From Chitinophaga pendula (lineage in GTDB: Bacteria > Bacteroidota > Bacteroidia > Chitinophagales > Chitinophagaceae): a stretch of DNA of 64,000 nucleotides. A program made the position numbers and the translations under genes. This document shows, piece by piece, positions 54,262 through 62,740 of the stretch. Under the pieces are notes generated by a model that searched no databases, was not told the origin of the DNA, and was given only the letters and a program-made list of their open reading frames with translations. Where the stretch lies: assembly GCF_020386615.1 (NCBI RefSeq), contig NZ_CP077769.1, forward strand, positions 992,001-1,056,000, given 5' to 3'. Positions within the stretch are counted from its first letter, which is position 1; the number at the start of each line of letters is the position of its first letter.

Positions 54262-55593
54262 TTATATCGCCTTATTTCGCCATCGGCCACTACGCAAGTA
54301 CCAGATACACATCAATAATATTATAGCCCAGTAAACAAAGTCCGACAACCAGGCAATATATAGCGGACTATGCATACGCTCTACCACAACAGTACAATAC
54401 AACAGGTAACCCAACACCGCTGCAAACTCTATCAACAGGTTCACTTTAGTATTACCTGTTCCCGTCACCCCGTTAAATACAATGGCAGATACCGCCATCA
54501 GCAAGGTACTGAGTGTTACCACCCGCATAGAAGGCACCGCTTCCTGTATCAGCGTGGCATCATTGGTATAAATATGTAAGATCCCTTCCGGAAACAGGTT
54601 CAGCAACAAACAAACCACCACGCCGCAACCGGCACTGATCAACACCACCTTCCGGATCGCCATAAACACCTGGTCCTCCTTACCCTGCCCGATAATATTA
54701 CTCACCAGCGTATTACACGCCGCCGCACATGCCCAGACAAAAATACCGAAGAACCCAAACACACTCCGTAGCATGTTGGAAATAGCCAGCGGCCGGTTAC
54801 CCAGGTGCTCAATGAAAATGAAAAACACAAACCAGCTGCCAATGCTGAAAAGGAACTGTACGATCAATGGCGCCGATACCGATAGTATATGTTTGATCAC
54901 CTCCAGGTTCGGCTTCAGGTAGGAGAACAAGCGGAAACGACGGTGAAACCCGTTGATTAGGATGATCAGGTAAGCAACCACCATCCCCGTCCCCTCCGCA
55001 GCAATAGAAGCATACGCCGCGCCGTTAAGCCCCAGCGCCGGCATCCCCATCTTACCGAAGATCAAAGAGTAATCCAGGAAGATATTCGTAAACTCCTGGC
55101 ACAAAGACGTGATCACCAACACCTTCGTATGACCACTCCCTATATAAAAGGCATTGGCCATCCCCAACAACATCAGCAACGGTAACCCCCAGATACGGAT
55201 CCGGATAAAGGATAATGCTGCCTCGTATATATGCGGATCATGAAGACTCTTCGAAAAGAAATAAGGTGCCATCACCAACGTGAACACAATAGCTAACAAC
55301 GAAAACAGGACCCCCAATATCATCCCGTTGGAAAACAACTGCCCGATCCCATAATAGTTCAGCTGACCCGAACGCCGGGCAATCAACACCTGCATGCCAT
55401 TGTTCAGTCCATAGGCAATCATATACATCACCAGGTAATAAATACCGGCAATACCGTTGGCGGCCAACTCAAACTCCCCCAATCGTCCTACAAACGCAAT
55501 ATTAGTCATATGATTGATCTGGGGCACTATCAAGGCCAGACATATAGGCGCAGCAATTTGAATGATCTGCCGATTCGTAACTTCCAGTTGCAT
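54262..55593 (-). CDS. MATE family multidrug exporter
   Basis: Cation-coupled efflux of organic compounds through the inner membrane. 443 aa, twelve predicted helices in two similar halves: IAAPICLALIVPQINHMTNIAFVGRLGEFELAAN at the start of the first, with Gln/Asn-rich pore residues, and SAPLIVQFLFSIGSWFVFFIFIEHLG in the second. NGMQVLIARRSGQ and NTLVSNIIGQGKE are the paired loop motifs. Closest in pattern to the NorM-like branch. Its substrates are unknown. Convergent with the VOC gene across a shared terminator. Confidence 0.92.
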   Translation of the reverse strand: MQLEVTNRQIIQIAAPICLALIVPQINHMTNIAFVGRLGEFELAANGIAGIYYLVMYMIAYGLNNGMQVLIARRSGQLNYYGIGQLFSNGMILGVLFSLLAIVFTLVMAPYFFSKSLHDPHIYEAALSFIRIRIWGLPLLMLLGMANAFYIGSGHTKVLVITSLCQEFTNIFLDYSLIFGKMGMPALGLNGAAYASIAAEGTGMVVAYLIILINGFHRRFRLFSYLKPNLEVIKHILSVSAPLIVQFLFSIGSWFVFFIFIEHLGNRPLAISNMLRSVFGFFGIFVWACAAACNTLVSNIIGQGKEDQVFMAIRKVVLISAGCGVVVCLLLNLFPEGILHIYTNDATLIQEAVPSMRVVTLSTLLMAVSAIVFNGVTGTGNTKVNLLIEFAAVLGYLLYCTVVVERMHSPLYIAWLSDFVYWAIILLMCIWYLRSGRWRNKAI

Positions 55594-55723
55594 AACTGCA
55601 AAGGTGCAAAAACAAAATCGCTTCCGCCGGCACCGTTACACGAATTCTATATAAACCAGACAAGTGCCATTGATCCGCCGAAAATTACCTATTATTGTAG
55701 CTGGTAATTTATAATAGTACACT

Positions 55724-56596
55724 ATGCCCGTAGCTTACAATATAAATCCTGTATATACGGTAGACGATGAATCGCTGCTGGAAACCGACCTGACCACCTG
55801 CCACCTCCTGGTACTGGTAGGAAACGGAACCTTCAGCTATGTGGTGTATGATCCCGCCGCTGAAAAATGCCTGGCCCTCAAATCATACCAATTCCAGCCC
55901 CGGCAAACCACCGCCGACCTGGAAATGATAGAACAGGTGTTTGACGCCGATAAATTGCTATTCACCGCCTTCCGGTCCGTCTTGATAGGCTACGATACAG
56001 CCAGTAGCACCCTGGTGCCAGACACACATTACGATCCCCAGCTCAAAAAAGACTACCTGCACATCGCCTATCGCGAAAAAATGCAGGAAGCCGTACTCGC
56101 AGATACCCTGCCCGAACTATCCCTCGTCAACGTATACGCAGTGGATAAAGACCTGCTGGGGTACCTCCGTAAAGAGTTCTCCACCGATCGCATGTTACAT
56201 GCAAACACCGCACTGCTGAAAGCATACCCGTACGACTTCGACTTCCGCAACAGCGAAGGCATCGCCTTCATGGAAGTACAACAACAACGGCTCACACTCA
56301 CCGTATACACTTCCGGACGACTACTGAGCCAACAATCCCTCAACTTCCAAAGCGGACTCGATGCCGTATACCACCTCGTCAATACCCTCAGACAACTGGG
56401 CCTCGACGAACAACAGGTAAAAGTAAAACTGGGTGGCGCCGTTACCACCGACTCCCAGATATACCAGGAACTCTACAAATTCCTGCCTAAACTAGAATGG
56501 ATGCAACGACTACCAGGTCTCCAGTATATCACCAAAATGCAGGAAATACCAGGATACTATTTTCATAATCTTTATGCACTGGCCTTATGCGTATAA
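55724..56596 (+). CDS. DUF3822 family protein
   Basis: 290 aa. No signal peptide. The family is restricted to Bacteroidota and looks like a divergent member of the actin-like ATPase fold: LVLVGNGTFSYVVYDP near residue 30, a central EGIAFMEVQQQRLTLTVYTS and LLSQQSLNFQSGLDAVYHLV, and a C-terminal VKLGGAVTTDSQIYQEL. Function not known. Its 3' end overlaps the start of rsmD by 10 bases, and the pair is followed closely by coaD, so it is translationally coupled to a ribosomal RNA methyltransferase. Confidence 0.88.
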   Translation: MPVAYNINPVYTVDDESLLETDLTTCHLLVLVGNGTFSYVVYDPAAEKCLALKSYQFQPRQTTADLEMIEQVFDADKLLFTAFRSVLIGYDTASSTLVPDTHYDPQLKKDYLHIAYREKMQEAVLADTLPELSLVNVYAVDKDLLGYLRKEFSTDRMLHANTALLKAYPYDFDFRNSEGIAFMEVQQQRLTLTVYTSGRLLSQQSLNFQSGLDAVYHLVNTLRQLGLDEQQVKVKLGGAVTTDSQIYQELYKFLPKLEWMQRLPGLQYITKMQEIPGYYFHNLYALALCV

Positions 56597-57141
56597 TAGG
56601 AGGCGAATATGGAGGGAGAAGGTTCCAGCCGCCGGCAAACATGCCACACACCAGACCCACAACAGACATCGCCAAAGGGGGACTGTTCAATATCATAGAG
56701 AATAACCTGGACGTACCGTCCCTCAAAACACTCGATATCTTCGGCGGAACCGGTAGCATCAGCTACGAACTGGCCTCCCGCGGCGCCAAAGACCAAACCA
56801 TCGTAGAAAAAGATCCAGCCATGGCCGACTATATCAAAAAGACAGCCGCCTCTCTCGATATACACCACCTCCAGCTCTTCCGCATGGACGTGTTCAAATT
56901 CCTGGAACAATGCACCGATAAGTTCGACTTCATCTTCGCAGGTCCCCCTTATGCATTGACCACCATCGACGAACTACCCAAAATCATATTCGAACGGGAA
57001 CTACTCAATCCCGAAGGCTGGTTCGTACTCGAACACACTCCCAGGAACAACTATCAGGGGTATTCCTATTACCGCTCAGAACGCAACTACGGTACCACCA
57101 TCTTCTCTATCTTTATCAACAGAGAAGAACTGAAAAAATAA
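56587..57141 (+). CDS. rsmD: 16S rRNA guanine-966 N2-methyltransferase, RsmD family
   Basis: Methylates G966 of 16S rRNA late in 30S assembly. 184 aa. Family start MRIIGGEYGGRRFQPP, then TRPTTDIAKGGLFNIIEN, SAM motif LKTLDIFGGTGSISYELAS and acidic IVEKDPAMA. The catalytic motif, normally (D/N)PPY, reads FAGPPYAL with Gly119 (codon 56941-56943), one base change from Asp. The C-terminal half is otherwise intact (EGWFVLEHTP, RNYGTTIFSIF). It overlaps the DUF3822 gene by 10 bases and precedes coaD by 32. Confidence 0.9.
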   Translation: MRIIGGEYGGRRFQPPANMPHTRPTTDIAKGGLFNIIENNLDVPSLKTLDIFGGTGSISYELASRGAKDQTIVEKDPAMADYIKKTAASLDIHHLQLFRMDVFKFLEQCTDKFDFIFAGPPYALTTIDELPKIIFERELLNPEGWFVLEHTPRNNYQGYSYYRSERNYGTTIFSIFINREELKK

Positions 57142-57173
57142 TTTGTAGCTACATCAAATCCAATATCACTGGT

Positions 57174-57653
57174 ATGTCGCGCATTTGTCTATTCCCGGGT
57201 ACTTTCGATCCCATCACATTGGGCCACACGGATGTCATCGACCGCGCCCTCGACCTGTTCGATCAACTGGTCGTTGGCATCGGCGTCAACTCCAGCAAAA
57301 CCCCCATGTATACCGTCGAACAACGTACCGCCTGGATACAGGAAATATATAAAGATGATCCTAGAATAAAAGTGACCACCTACAAAGGTCTCACCATCGA
57401 TTTCTGCCGCCACCTGAATGCCCGCTTCATACTCAGAGGCATCCGCTCCATCGGCGACTTCGAATACGAAAAAGCTATCGCCGACGTCAACCGCACCATG
57501 GCGCCCGACATCGAAACAATCTTCCTGAGCTGCTCACCCGCGTACGCTTCCATAGCGTCCACCCTCGTTAGAGATATCGTTCGCTACAATGGCGACGTCT
57601 CCAGACTGGTACCAGCTCCCGTACTCAAGACCATTACCACACCATTGCAATAA
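57174..57653 (+). CDS. coaD: Phosphopantetheine adenylyltransferase
   Basis: Penultimate step of CoA synthesis: adenylation of 4'-phosphopantetheine. 159 aa. Nucleotidyltransferase start CLFPGTFDPITLGHTDVIDR with the T/HxGH motif, RFILRGIRSIGDFEYE (phosphopantetheine contact) and YASIASTLVRDIVRYNGDVS (the ISSTLVR-like ATP motif). Third gene of the DUF3822-rsmD-coaD-thioesterase run; rsmD-coaD adjacency is common in bacteria. Confidence 0.97.
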   Translation: MSRICLFPGTFDPITLGHTDVIDRALDLFDQLVVGIGVNSSKTPMYTVEQRTAWIQEIYKDDPRIKVTTYKGLTIDFCRHLNARFILRGIRSIGDFEYEKAIADVNRTMAPDIETIFLSCSPAYASIASTLVRDIVRYNGDVSRLVPAPVLKTITTPLQ

Positions 57654-57680
57654 TATTTTCGCTTAGCATAAAACAGCTGT

Positions 57681-58112
57681 ATGAAACCTATCTGGCATTC
57701 CTTAAACGTTTCCCTCGAACACCTGAACGAAAGATTCTATGGAACCCTCGGCGAACACCTCGGCATGGAGTTCACAGAGATCGGCCCCGATTACCTGAGG
57801 ATCATGATGCCCGTAGATAATCGCACCAAACAACCATATGGACTACTCCACGGCGGCGCATCCGCCGCACTGGCTGAAACCGTCGGCAGCATCGCCTCCG
57901 CATTGGTCATCGATCCGGAAAAAAGAATATGCGTCGGCATGGAGATCAATGCCAACCACGTCAGAGGCGTAAAAGAAGGATACGTACACGCCACCGCCCG
58001 ACCCCTCCACCTGGGCGCCACCACCCACGTATGGGACATCCGCATCACAGACGATCACCACAAATTGATCTGCGTAAGCCGACTCACCATGGCCATCCTC
58101 GAGAAGAAATAA
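57681..58112 (+). CDS. Hotdog-fold thioesterase, PaaI/MenI-like
   Basis: Hydrolyses acyl-CoA thioesters. 143 aa. The hotdog helix with the active-site segment is LLHGGASAALAETVGSIAS (HGG and the Glu of AE), followed by VGMEINANHVRGVKEGYVHA and HVWDIRITDDHHKLICVSRL. The pattern suits 1,4-dihydroxy-2-naphthoyl-CoA hydrolases of the menaquinone route as well as PaaI-type enzymes; no men genes are near to decide it. It follows coaD by 27 bases in the same run of genes. Confidence 0.88.
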   Translation: MKPIWHSLNVSLEHLNERFYGTLGEHLGMEFTEIGPDYLRIMMPVDNRTKQPYGLLHGGASAALAETVGSIASALVIDPEKRICVGMEINANHVRGVKEGYVHATARPLHLGATTHVWDIRITDDHHKLICVSRLTMAILEKK

Positions 58113-58144
58113 ACAGGAAAGAAAATAAGGGAAAATAGTTAACC

Positions 58145-58696
58145 ATGTCTGAACCACAGATCTCACACCCTTTCTGGGGAAACATCATAGATACCCGGGG
58201 ACAAGGATATACAGGAGAATCCGTCTTCCAACATCCCTTCTTCCTCGATCAACCATTTTCAATAGGCCTCGGAGATCATAATATACAATATACCCCTAAA
58301 GAACAACAGGAAAACCCCTCCCTGAAGTATAAACCCCTGGAAGAAATATTCGGACCACAATTAACCTGGCTCGACGAATTCGCCGATACCTATAAAGACT
58401 TCATAGATAATATCGACGCCTATCTCCATACCTTCCGCCTGGCATCCTTCGGCTTCTATAAAGAATACCTCGCCGAGCAATACGATGGAGAACAACCCAT
58501 CGACACCGTCGCTGCACATGACGAACACCTCCGGTACCTGGCAGGTATCAACATTTACACAGGGCGATCCATCACCCTACTCCTCTATTACGACCTGCTC
58601 AATGCCCCCATCCATTTCGTCGAATTCACCAACGGAAAACTCGACAATATCCATGGAGAGGCCATTAAACCGGAATGGCTCAATGATATAACATAA
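58145..58696 (+). CDS. Hypothetical protein
   Basis: 183 aa, soluble, no signal or membrane helix, acidic. I do not recognise the family. HPFWGNIIDTRGQGY opens it, a middle helical part reads DEFADTYKDFIDNIDAYLHT, and LRYLAGINIYTGRSITLLLY with HFVEFTNGKLDNIHGE closes it. Codon use matches its neighbours. It begins 32 bases after the thioesterase gene and ends right beside the convergent NUDIX gene with no gap, so it is the last gene of that run. Confidence 0.7.
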   Translation: MSEPQISHPFWGNIIDTRGQGYTGESVFQHPFFLDQPFSIGLGDHNIQYTPKEQQENPSLKYKPLEEIFGPQLTWLDEFADTYKDFIDNIDAYLHTFRLASFGFYKEYLAEQYDGEQPIDTVAAHDEHLRYLAGINIYTGRSITLLLYYDLLNAPIHFVEFTNGKLDNIHGEAIKPEWLNDIT

Positions 58697-59323
58697 CTAT
58701 AGCACGTAACCTTCCCGCTTAAACACATCAATGATATTCTGGTAAGAATAAGAAAGATATTTTCCCAGGTTCTCCGGACGGATCCACTGTATATCCATAA
58801 TATCCTCCTCGATCTGCGGAACCGTCAGCTCCGTACCGGTAAACTTCATTTTATACCAGTAAGTATGCTTCAATACCTTCTGCTTTTTCATAGGGTAATA
58901 GTGAAAGGTCTCCGTGATCTTATGCTCCAGCTGTATACTGTGCAATCCTGTCTCCTCGGCTACCTCCCGCACCGCACAGGTCTCCAGGCTCTCCCCCTCA
59001 TCCTGCTTGCCCTTCGGCAAATCCCACTTGCCACGACGGAACATCAGCAATATCTCACCGGCAGGGTTCGTGATCAACCCACCCCCGGCCACCAACACCG
59101 TAAAATGCTGCTGTATATTACGCAATAACTCCTCAATGTCCGGATGTATAAAGATCGCCGCCTTCAGTTGCCCTTCCTCCAAAGACCGCAACGTCTCCCG
59201 GATCGTAATGTCATCAGGAGAAGTAAATAACATGGCATCCGCATATTGGGCGGGAATATATTGGTGAGTGGCGCTTAGCACCAACGGACGCTCATTTAGA
59301 TATATGGTAGTAACGGTTTCCAT
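58697..59323 (-). CDS. NUDIX hydrolase
   Basis: Hydrolyses a nucleoside diphosphate linked to another group. 208 aa. The NUDIX box is complete: GKQDEGESLETCAVREVAEETGL (the last REVAEETG is the metal-binding helix), preceded by ILLMFRRGKWDLPKGK. An N-terminal domain of about 70 residues (VTTIYLNERPLVLSA, FTSPDDITIRETL) precedes it and is not recognisable; it is typical of a Bacteroidota subgroup. The substrate is unknown. Divergent from pyrE. Confidence 0.92.
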   Translation of the reverse strand: METVTTIYLNERPLVLSATHQYIPAQYADAMLFTSPDDITIRETLRSLEEGQLKAAIFIHPDIEELLRNIQQHFTVLVAGGGLITNPAGEILLMFRRGKWDLPKGKQDEGESLETCAVREVAEETGLHSIQLEHKITETFHYYPMKKQKVLKHTYWYKMKFTGTELTVPQIEEDIMDIQWIRPENLGKYLSYSYQNIIDVFKREGYVL

Positions 59324-59345
59324 GCGACAAAAATAAAGAATTCCC

Positions 59346-59353
59346 TATTTTTG
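59346..59353 (+). promoter_or_regulatory. -7 box of pyrE
   Basis: TATTTTTG matches TAnnTTTG and lies 6 bases before the ATG at 59360, implying a nearly leaderless message. No -33 match stands at the right distance. Confidence 0.4.
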
Positions 59354-59359
59354 CGCACT

Positions 59360-59995
59360 ATGAGTAATATCAGCGAAAAACAGGTAGCAGAAAGACTATT
59401 ACAGGTGCAGGCCATCAAATTAAGCCCTGCTCAACCGTTTACATGGGCCTCCGGCTGGAAGTCGCCTATCTATTGCGATAACCGTAAGTTGTTATCCTAT
59501 CCTTACGTACGCGACTATATCAAGTCCGAACTGTGCAACGTCGTTTTTGAAACCTTCCCCGATGCTGCCGTGATCGCTGGCGTAGCCACTGCCGGTATCC
59601 CGCATGGCGCATTGGTAGCTGATCAGCTCAAACTGCCCTTCATCTATGTCCGCTCCAAACCAAAAGAACATGGCATGGGCAACCAGATCGAAGGCGTACT
59701 CCAACCTGGACAACCCGTCGTAGTAGTGGAAGACCTCATCTCCACCGGCAAAAGCAGCCTCGAAGCAGTCAATGCCATCCGCGCCGCAGGAGGCAACGTG
59801 ATCGGCCTGGTGTCTATCTTTAACTATGGTTTCGATATCGCCGTAAAAGCCTTCGAAGATGCCGGCGTACCATTCCACTCCCTCAGCAACTATAACGCCC
59901 TCATCGCACTGGCTGCCGAAAAAGGAACCGTCTCCGGAGAAGAAATCGAAACCCTCCAATCCTGGAGAACAGCACCAGACCAATGGGGCAAATAG
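59360..59995 (+). CDS. pyrE: Orotate phosphoribosyltransferase
   Basis: Forms orotidine monophosphate from orotate and PRPP in pyrimidine synthesis. 211 aa from the ATG at 59360; a TTG three codons earlier lies inside the promoter box and is rejected. Motifs: FTWASGWKSPIYCDNRKLLS (orotate loop), YVRSKPKEHGMGNQIEG (catalytic loop Lys/Arg) and the PRPP motif VVVVEDLISTGKSSLEA. Monocistronic, divergent from the NUDIX gene. Confidence 0.97.
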   Translation: MSNISEKQVAERLLQVQAIKLSPAQPFTWASGWKSPIYCDNRKLLSYPYVRDYIKSELCNVVFETFPDAAVIAGVATAGIPHGALVADQLKLPFIYVRSKPKEHGMGNQIEGVLQPGQPVVVVEDLISTGKSSLEAVNAIRAAGGNVIGLVSIFNYGFDIAVKAFEDAGVPFHSLSNYNALIALAAEKGTVSGEEIETLQSWRTAPDQWGK

Positions 59996-60058
59996 CCATA
60001 TAATAGCTTAATGACCTTTGTCCTTTTTTATATATATTAGCAGTGTAAATTAACAACT

Positions 60059-60439
60059 ATGCGTATCCTCAAGTTAATGTTAGTGCTGTTCTTTACCGGC
60101 ATCGGTGTTACCATGGCTCAGGTAAAACAGAAAGGTAACCTGGTAACTGCCAAGATCAGTACCCCTACCGTTCAGTGCGAAAGCTGTAAAAACCGCATAG
60201 AACGCTACCTCCAACGTGAAGAAGGTGTAGCCGACTCCAAAGTCGACTTCAAAAAAGGAATCACCACCGTAAAATTCTATGCCGATCGTACCAACCTGGA
60301 AAACGTTAAAACCGCCATCGCCAATGTCGGATACGACGCAGATAACGTAACGGCCAACCCGGAATCTTACGAGAAATTACCCACTTGCTGCAAAAAACCT
60401 GAAGATGGCGGCGGAATGGATAAAAAGAAAAAACCTTAA
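60059..60439 (+). CDS. Exported HMA (heavy-metal-associated) domain protein
   Basis: 126 aa. A signal peptide (LKLMLVLFFTGIGVTMAQ) is followed by one ferredoxin-like HMA domain with the metal site Cys40-Cys43 (VQCESCKNRIERYL), the strand VDFKKGITTVKFYA and VKTAIANVGYDADNV. A Cys pair (LPTCCKK) and a Lys-rich tail end the protein and could add a thiol site. It is a probable periplasmic copper-type metal binder; no P-type ATPase or regulator is adjacent, so its partner is unknown. Confidence 0.87.
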   Translation: MRILKLMLVLFFTGIGVTMAQVKQKGNLVTAKISTPTVQCESCKNRIERYLQREEGVADSKVDFKKGITTVKFYADRTNLENVKTAIANVGYDADNVTANPESYEKLPTCCKKPEDGGGMDKKKKP

Positions 60440-60461
60440 CAACACCTCCGGCAAAATATTC

Positions 60462-60487
60462 AAAAAGCGTAGTACCTCGGTACTGCG
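60462..60487 (+). terminator. Terminator of the HMA gene
   Basis: AAAAAGCGTAGTAC pairs with GTACTGCGCTTTTT with one G-T pair, loop CTCG, followed by more T. Confidence 0.88.
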
Positions 60488-60558
60488 CTTTTTTTATACC
60501 CCCAAACTGACGCCCACATACAAATAATCCCGATCTTTAAGCATTAAACTTAATAGCC

Positions 60559-61971
60559 ATGAATAAGGATTGCAGGAAGGAACATGATTTTCTGGGAGAA
60601 CGTGAGATCGCCAATACCGTCTACTACGGTATCCAAACACTACGTGCCATCGAAAACTTTCATATCACCGGTATTCCCATCTCCAAAGAACCCCTCTTCA
60701 TCCAGGGACTGGGATACGTGAAAAAAGCCGCCGCTCTGGCCAACCGCGACTGCGGAGTACTCGACCAAAAACTGGCAGATGCCATCATCTACGCCAGCAA
60801 CAAACTGATCAACGGAGAATATGTCGACCAGTTCCCTACCGATATGATACAGGGCGGCGCCGGTACCTCCGTCAATATGAACGCCAACGAAGTCATCGCC
60901 AATATCGGCCTCGAATACATGGGATACCAGAAAGGGCAATACGACCACCTGCATCCCAATAACCACGTCAATTGCTCACAAAGCACCAATGATGCCTATC
61001 CCACCGCCTTCCGGATAGCCCTCTATAATAAAATGCAACACTTCATCAAGGCCCTCGAAACCTTACAAAAGGCATTTTACCATAAAGGCCAGGAATTCGC
61101 CCGCGTACTCAAAATGGGCCGCACCCAGCTGCAAGACGCCGTACCCATGAGCCTCGGAGAAGAATTCAATGGCTTCTCCACCACCATCAAGGAAGACATC
61201 CAGCGCATCAAAGAAGCACAGGCCCTCATCACAGAAGTGAACATGGGTGCCACCGCCATCGGCACCATGATCAACGCCCCCGAAGGATACCCGGTCAAAG
61301 TCACCCAATACCTCCGCGAAGTCACCGGCATCCCCATCGTACTCTCCGAAGACCTGATCGAAGCCACCTCCGATACCGGCGCCTACGTACAGCTCTCCGG
61401 TACCCTCAAACGATGCGCCATCAAAATATCCAAGATATGTAACGACCTCCGCCTCCTTTCCTCCGGCCCCCGCGCCGGCCTCAACGAGATCAACCTGCCT
61501 AAACTGCAACCTGGCTCTTCCATTATGCCGGGTAAAGTCAACCCCGTGATCCCAGAAGTAGTCAACCAAACCGCCTACTATGTCATAGGAGCAGACGTCA
61601 CCATCACCATGGCCGCCGAAGCAGGACAACTACAACTCAACGTCATGGAGCCAGTCATCGCCTTCAGCCTGTTTACCATGCTCGGATACCTGGAAAATGC
61701 CTGCTATACCCTCCAAAGCAAATGCGTAGATGGTATCACCGCCAACGAAGACGTATGCCGCAACCTGGTCATGAACAGCATAGGCATCGTTACCTCCCTC
61801 AACCCCATCCTGGGGTATGAGATCTGCGCCAGCGTCGCCAAAGAAGCCCTCCAAACCGGCAAATCCGTTCACGATATCGTCGTACTGGAACGCCAACTCA
61901 TCACACAGGAAAAATGGGACGAAGTATATTCCTTCGAGAATATGATCAATCCCAAATTCATCAATAACTAA
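60559..61971 (+). CDS. aspA: Aspartate ammonia-lyase
   Basis: Reversible conversion of L-aspartate to fumarate and ammonia. 470 aa, fumarase/aspartase superfamily. Motifs: DFLGEREIANTVYYGIQTLRA near the start, GGAGTSVNMNANEVIAN, HVNCSQSTNDAYPTA, and the flexible signature loop GSSIMPGKVNPVIPE with the catalytic Ser. The N-terminal residues and the STND context fit aspartase rather than class II fumarase. Monocistronic; followed by a strong terminator and then directly by the second 11-bp periodic array. Confidence 0.93.
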   Translation: MNKDCRKEHDFLGEREIANTVYYGIQTLRAIENFHITGIPISKEPLFIQGLGYVKKAAALANRDCGVLDQKLADAIIYASNKLINGEYVDQFPTDMIQGGAGTSVNMNANEVIANIGLEYMGYQKGQYDHLHPNNHVNCSQSTNDAYPTAFRIALYNKMQHFIKALETLQKAFYHKGQEFARVLKMGRTQLQDAVPMSLGEEFNGFSTTIKEDIQRIKEAQALITEVNMGATAIGTMINAPEGYPVKVTQYLREVTGIPIVLSEDLIEATSDTGAYVQLSGTLKRCAIKISKICNDLRLLSSGPRAGLNEINLPKLQPGSSIMPGKVNPVIPEVVNQTAYYVIGADVTITMAAEAGQLQLNVMEPVIAFSLFTMLGYLENACYTLQSKCVDGITANEDVCRNLVMNSIGIVTSLNPILGYEICASVAKEALQTGKSVHDIVVLERQLITQEKWDEVYSFENMINPKFINN

Positions 61972-61997
61972 CAAATCAATTATACCCACACCGGGAC

Positions 61998-62034
61998 AAA
62001 AAAAAGGCTGATGAGCAGATCATCAGCCTTTTTT
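61998..62034 (+). terminator. Terminator of aspA
   Basis: AAAAAGGCTGATGA and TCATCAGCCTTTTT form a 14-bp stem around GCAGA. Its T-run ends at the base before the 11-bp array begins. Confidence 0.93.
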
Positions 62035-62177
62035 GTATACCTCAAGTCCACCTTTCCTGTATCTTGGGTATAACATTCATATACCTCAGGTCCACCTTTT
62101 GTATACCTTAGGTATAGCATTCGTATATCTCAAGTCCACCTTTCCTGTACCTTAGGTATAACATTCGTATACCCAAA
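62035..62177. repeat. 11-bp periodic repeat array, 13 units in 44-bp higher-order repeats
   Basis: The 143 bases divide into 13 units of 11 bp without indels. Four unit types (GTATACCTCAA, GTCCACCTTTC, CTGTATCTTGG, GTATAACATTC and variants) recur in order three times, giving three 44-bp repeats, followed by a thirteenth unit, GTATACCCAAA. GTATAACATTC is exact at 62068 and 62156 and identical to a unit of the array at 28314-28500. No coding potential. The array lies between two converging terminators (aspA and the LEA gene), so it is probably not transcribed. Confidence 0.87.
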
Positions 62178-62227
62178 ATCTATCTTCAGAGCACTTCATA
62201 GCGAACCCTGTCTTATCCCCCCGGTAT

Positions 62228-62258
62228 AAAAAATGCCCACCGGAACGGCAGGCATTTT
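62228..62258 (-). terminator. Terminator of the LEA-type lipoprotein gene
   Basis: AAAATGCC pairs with GGCATTTT around a 13-base loop that can form an inner CCG/CGG stem; the minus strand continues with T. Confidence 0.75.
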
Positions 62259-62284
62259 ACGTATATAATATGGTAAAACGAGAC

Positions 62285-62740
62285 CTAAAAGAACTTCAAC
62301 GCCTGACGGGTCTCACACTTAATCGGGAAAGGTAGATAAACACCTCCCTTACCGACCTTACAATTACCGGTGGCCTTAATGGTCACCTCCTTGTTGGAAA
62401 ATGCACTCAACGCATTCTTGAACACATTTTCCATATTTACCTCCAGCTTCACCGGAAAATAAAAGGTATCCCTGGCCGGAATACGGATCATCGTATCCTG
62501 TATCGAATGACCCACCTGGGTGTCGTCAAAGAAAAGATCAAAAGAAGCATCCTTCAGCTGCAAATTGAAATTATTCGGATTGTAGTAAGCCAGCGTCAGC
62601 GATACCGTGCTCTTGCTAAAGCCGAGCTCGCCTAAGCTGAATCCCGCAACCCGGACAAACTGCAGATCCTTCATCTTTTCACACGAACTGATCATACCCC
62701 AGGTGATCAACACTAATAATATCAAGCGGAAATTTCTCAT
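62285..62740 (-). CDS. LEA type 2 (LEA14-like) family lipoprotein
   Basis: 151 aa. A lipoprotein signal (LILLVLITWGMISSC) is followed by one LEA14/WHy-like beta domain: LGFSKSTVSLTLAYYNPNNF, the family's NPN motif, then LQLKDASFDLFFDDTQVGH, IPARDTFYFPVKLEV and VTIKATGNCKVGKGGVYLPF. The family is linked with desiccation or stress tolerance in plants; in bacteria its role is not known. Monocistronic. Ends at a terminator on the far side of the second repeat array. Confidence 0.85.
   Translation of the reverse strand: MRNFRLILLVLITWGMISSCEKMKDLQFVRVAGFSLGELGFSKSTVSLTLAYYNPNNFNLQLKDASFDLFFDDTQVGHSIQDTMIRIPARDTFYFPVKLEVNMENVFKNALSAFSNKEVTIKATGNCKVGKGGVYLPFPIKCETRQALKFF

Noticed and set aside
62035..62177. 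Transposon remnant or CRISPR array
   Set aside because: No transposase, terminal inverted repeats or spacers; the structure is fully explained by 11-bp units in 44-bp blocks.
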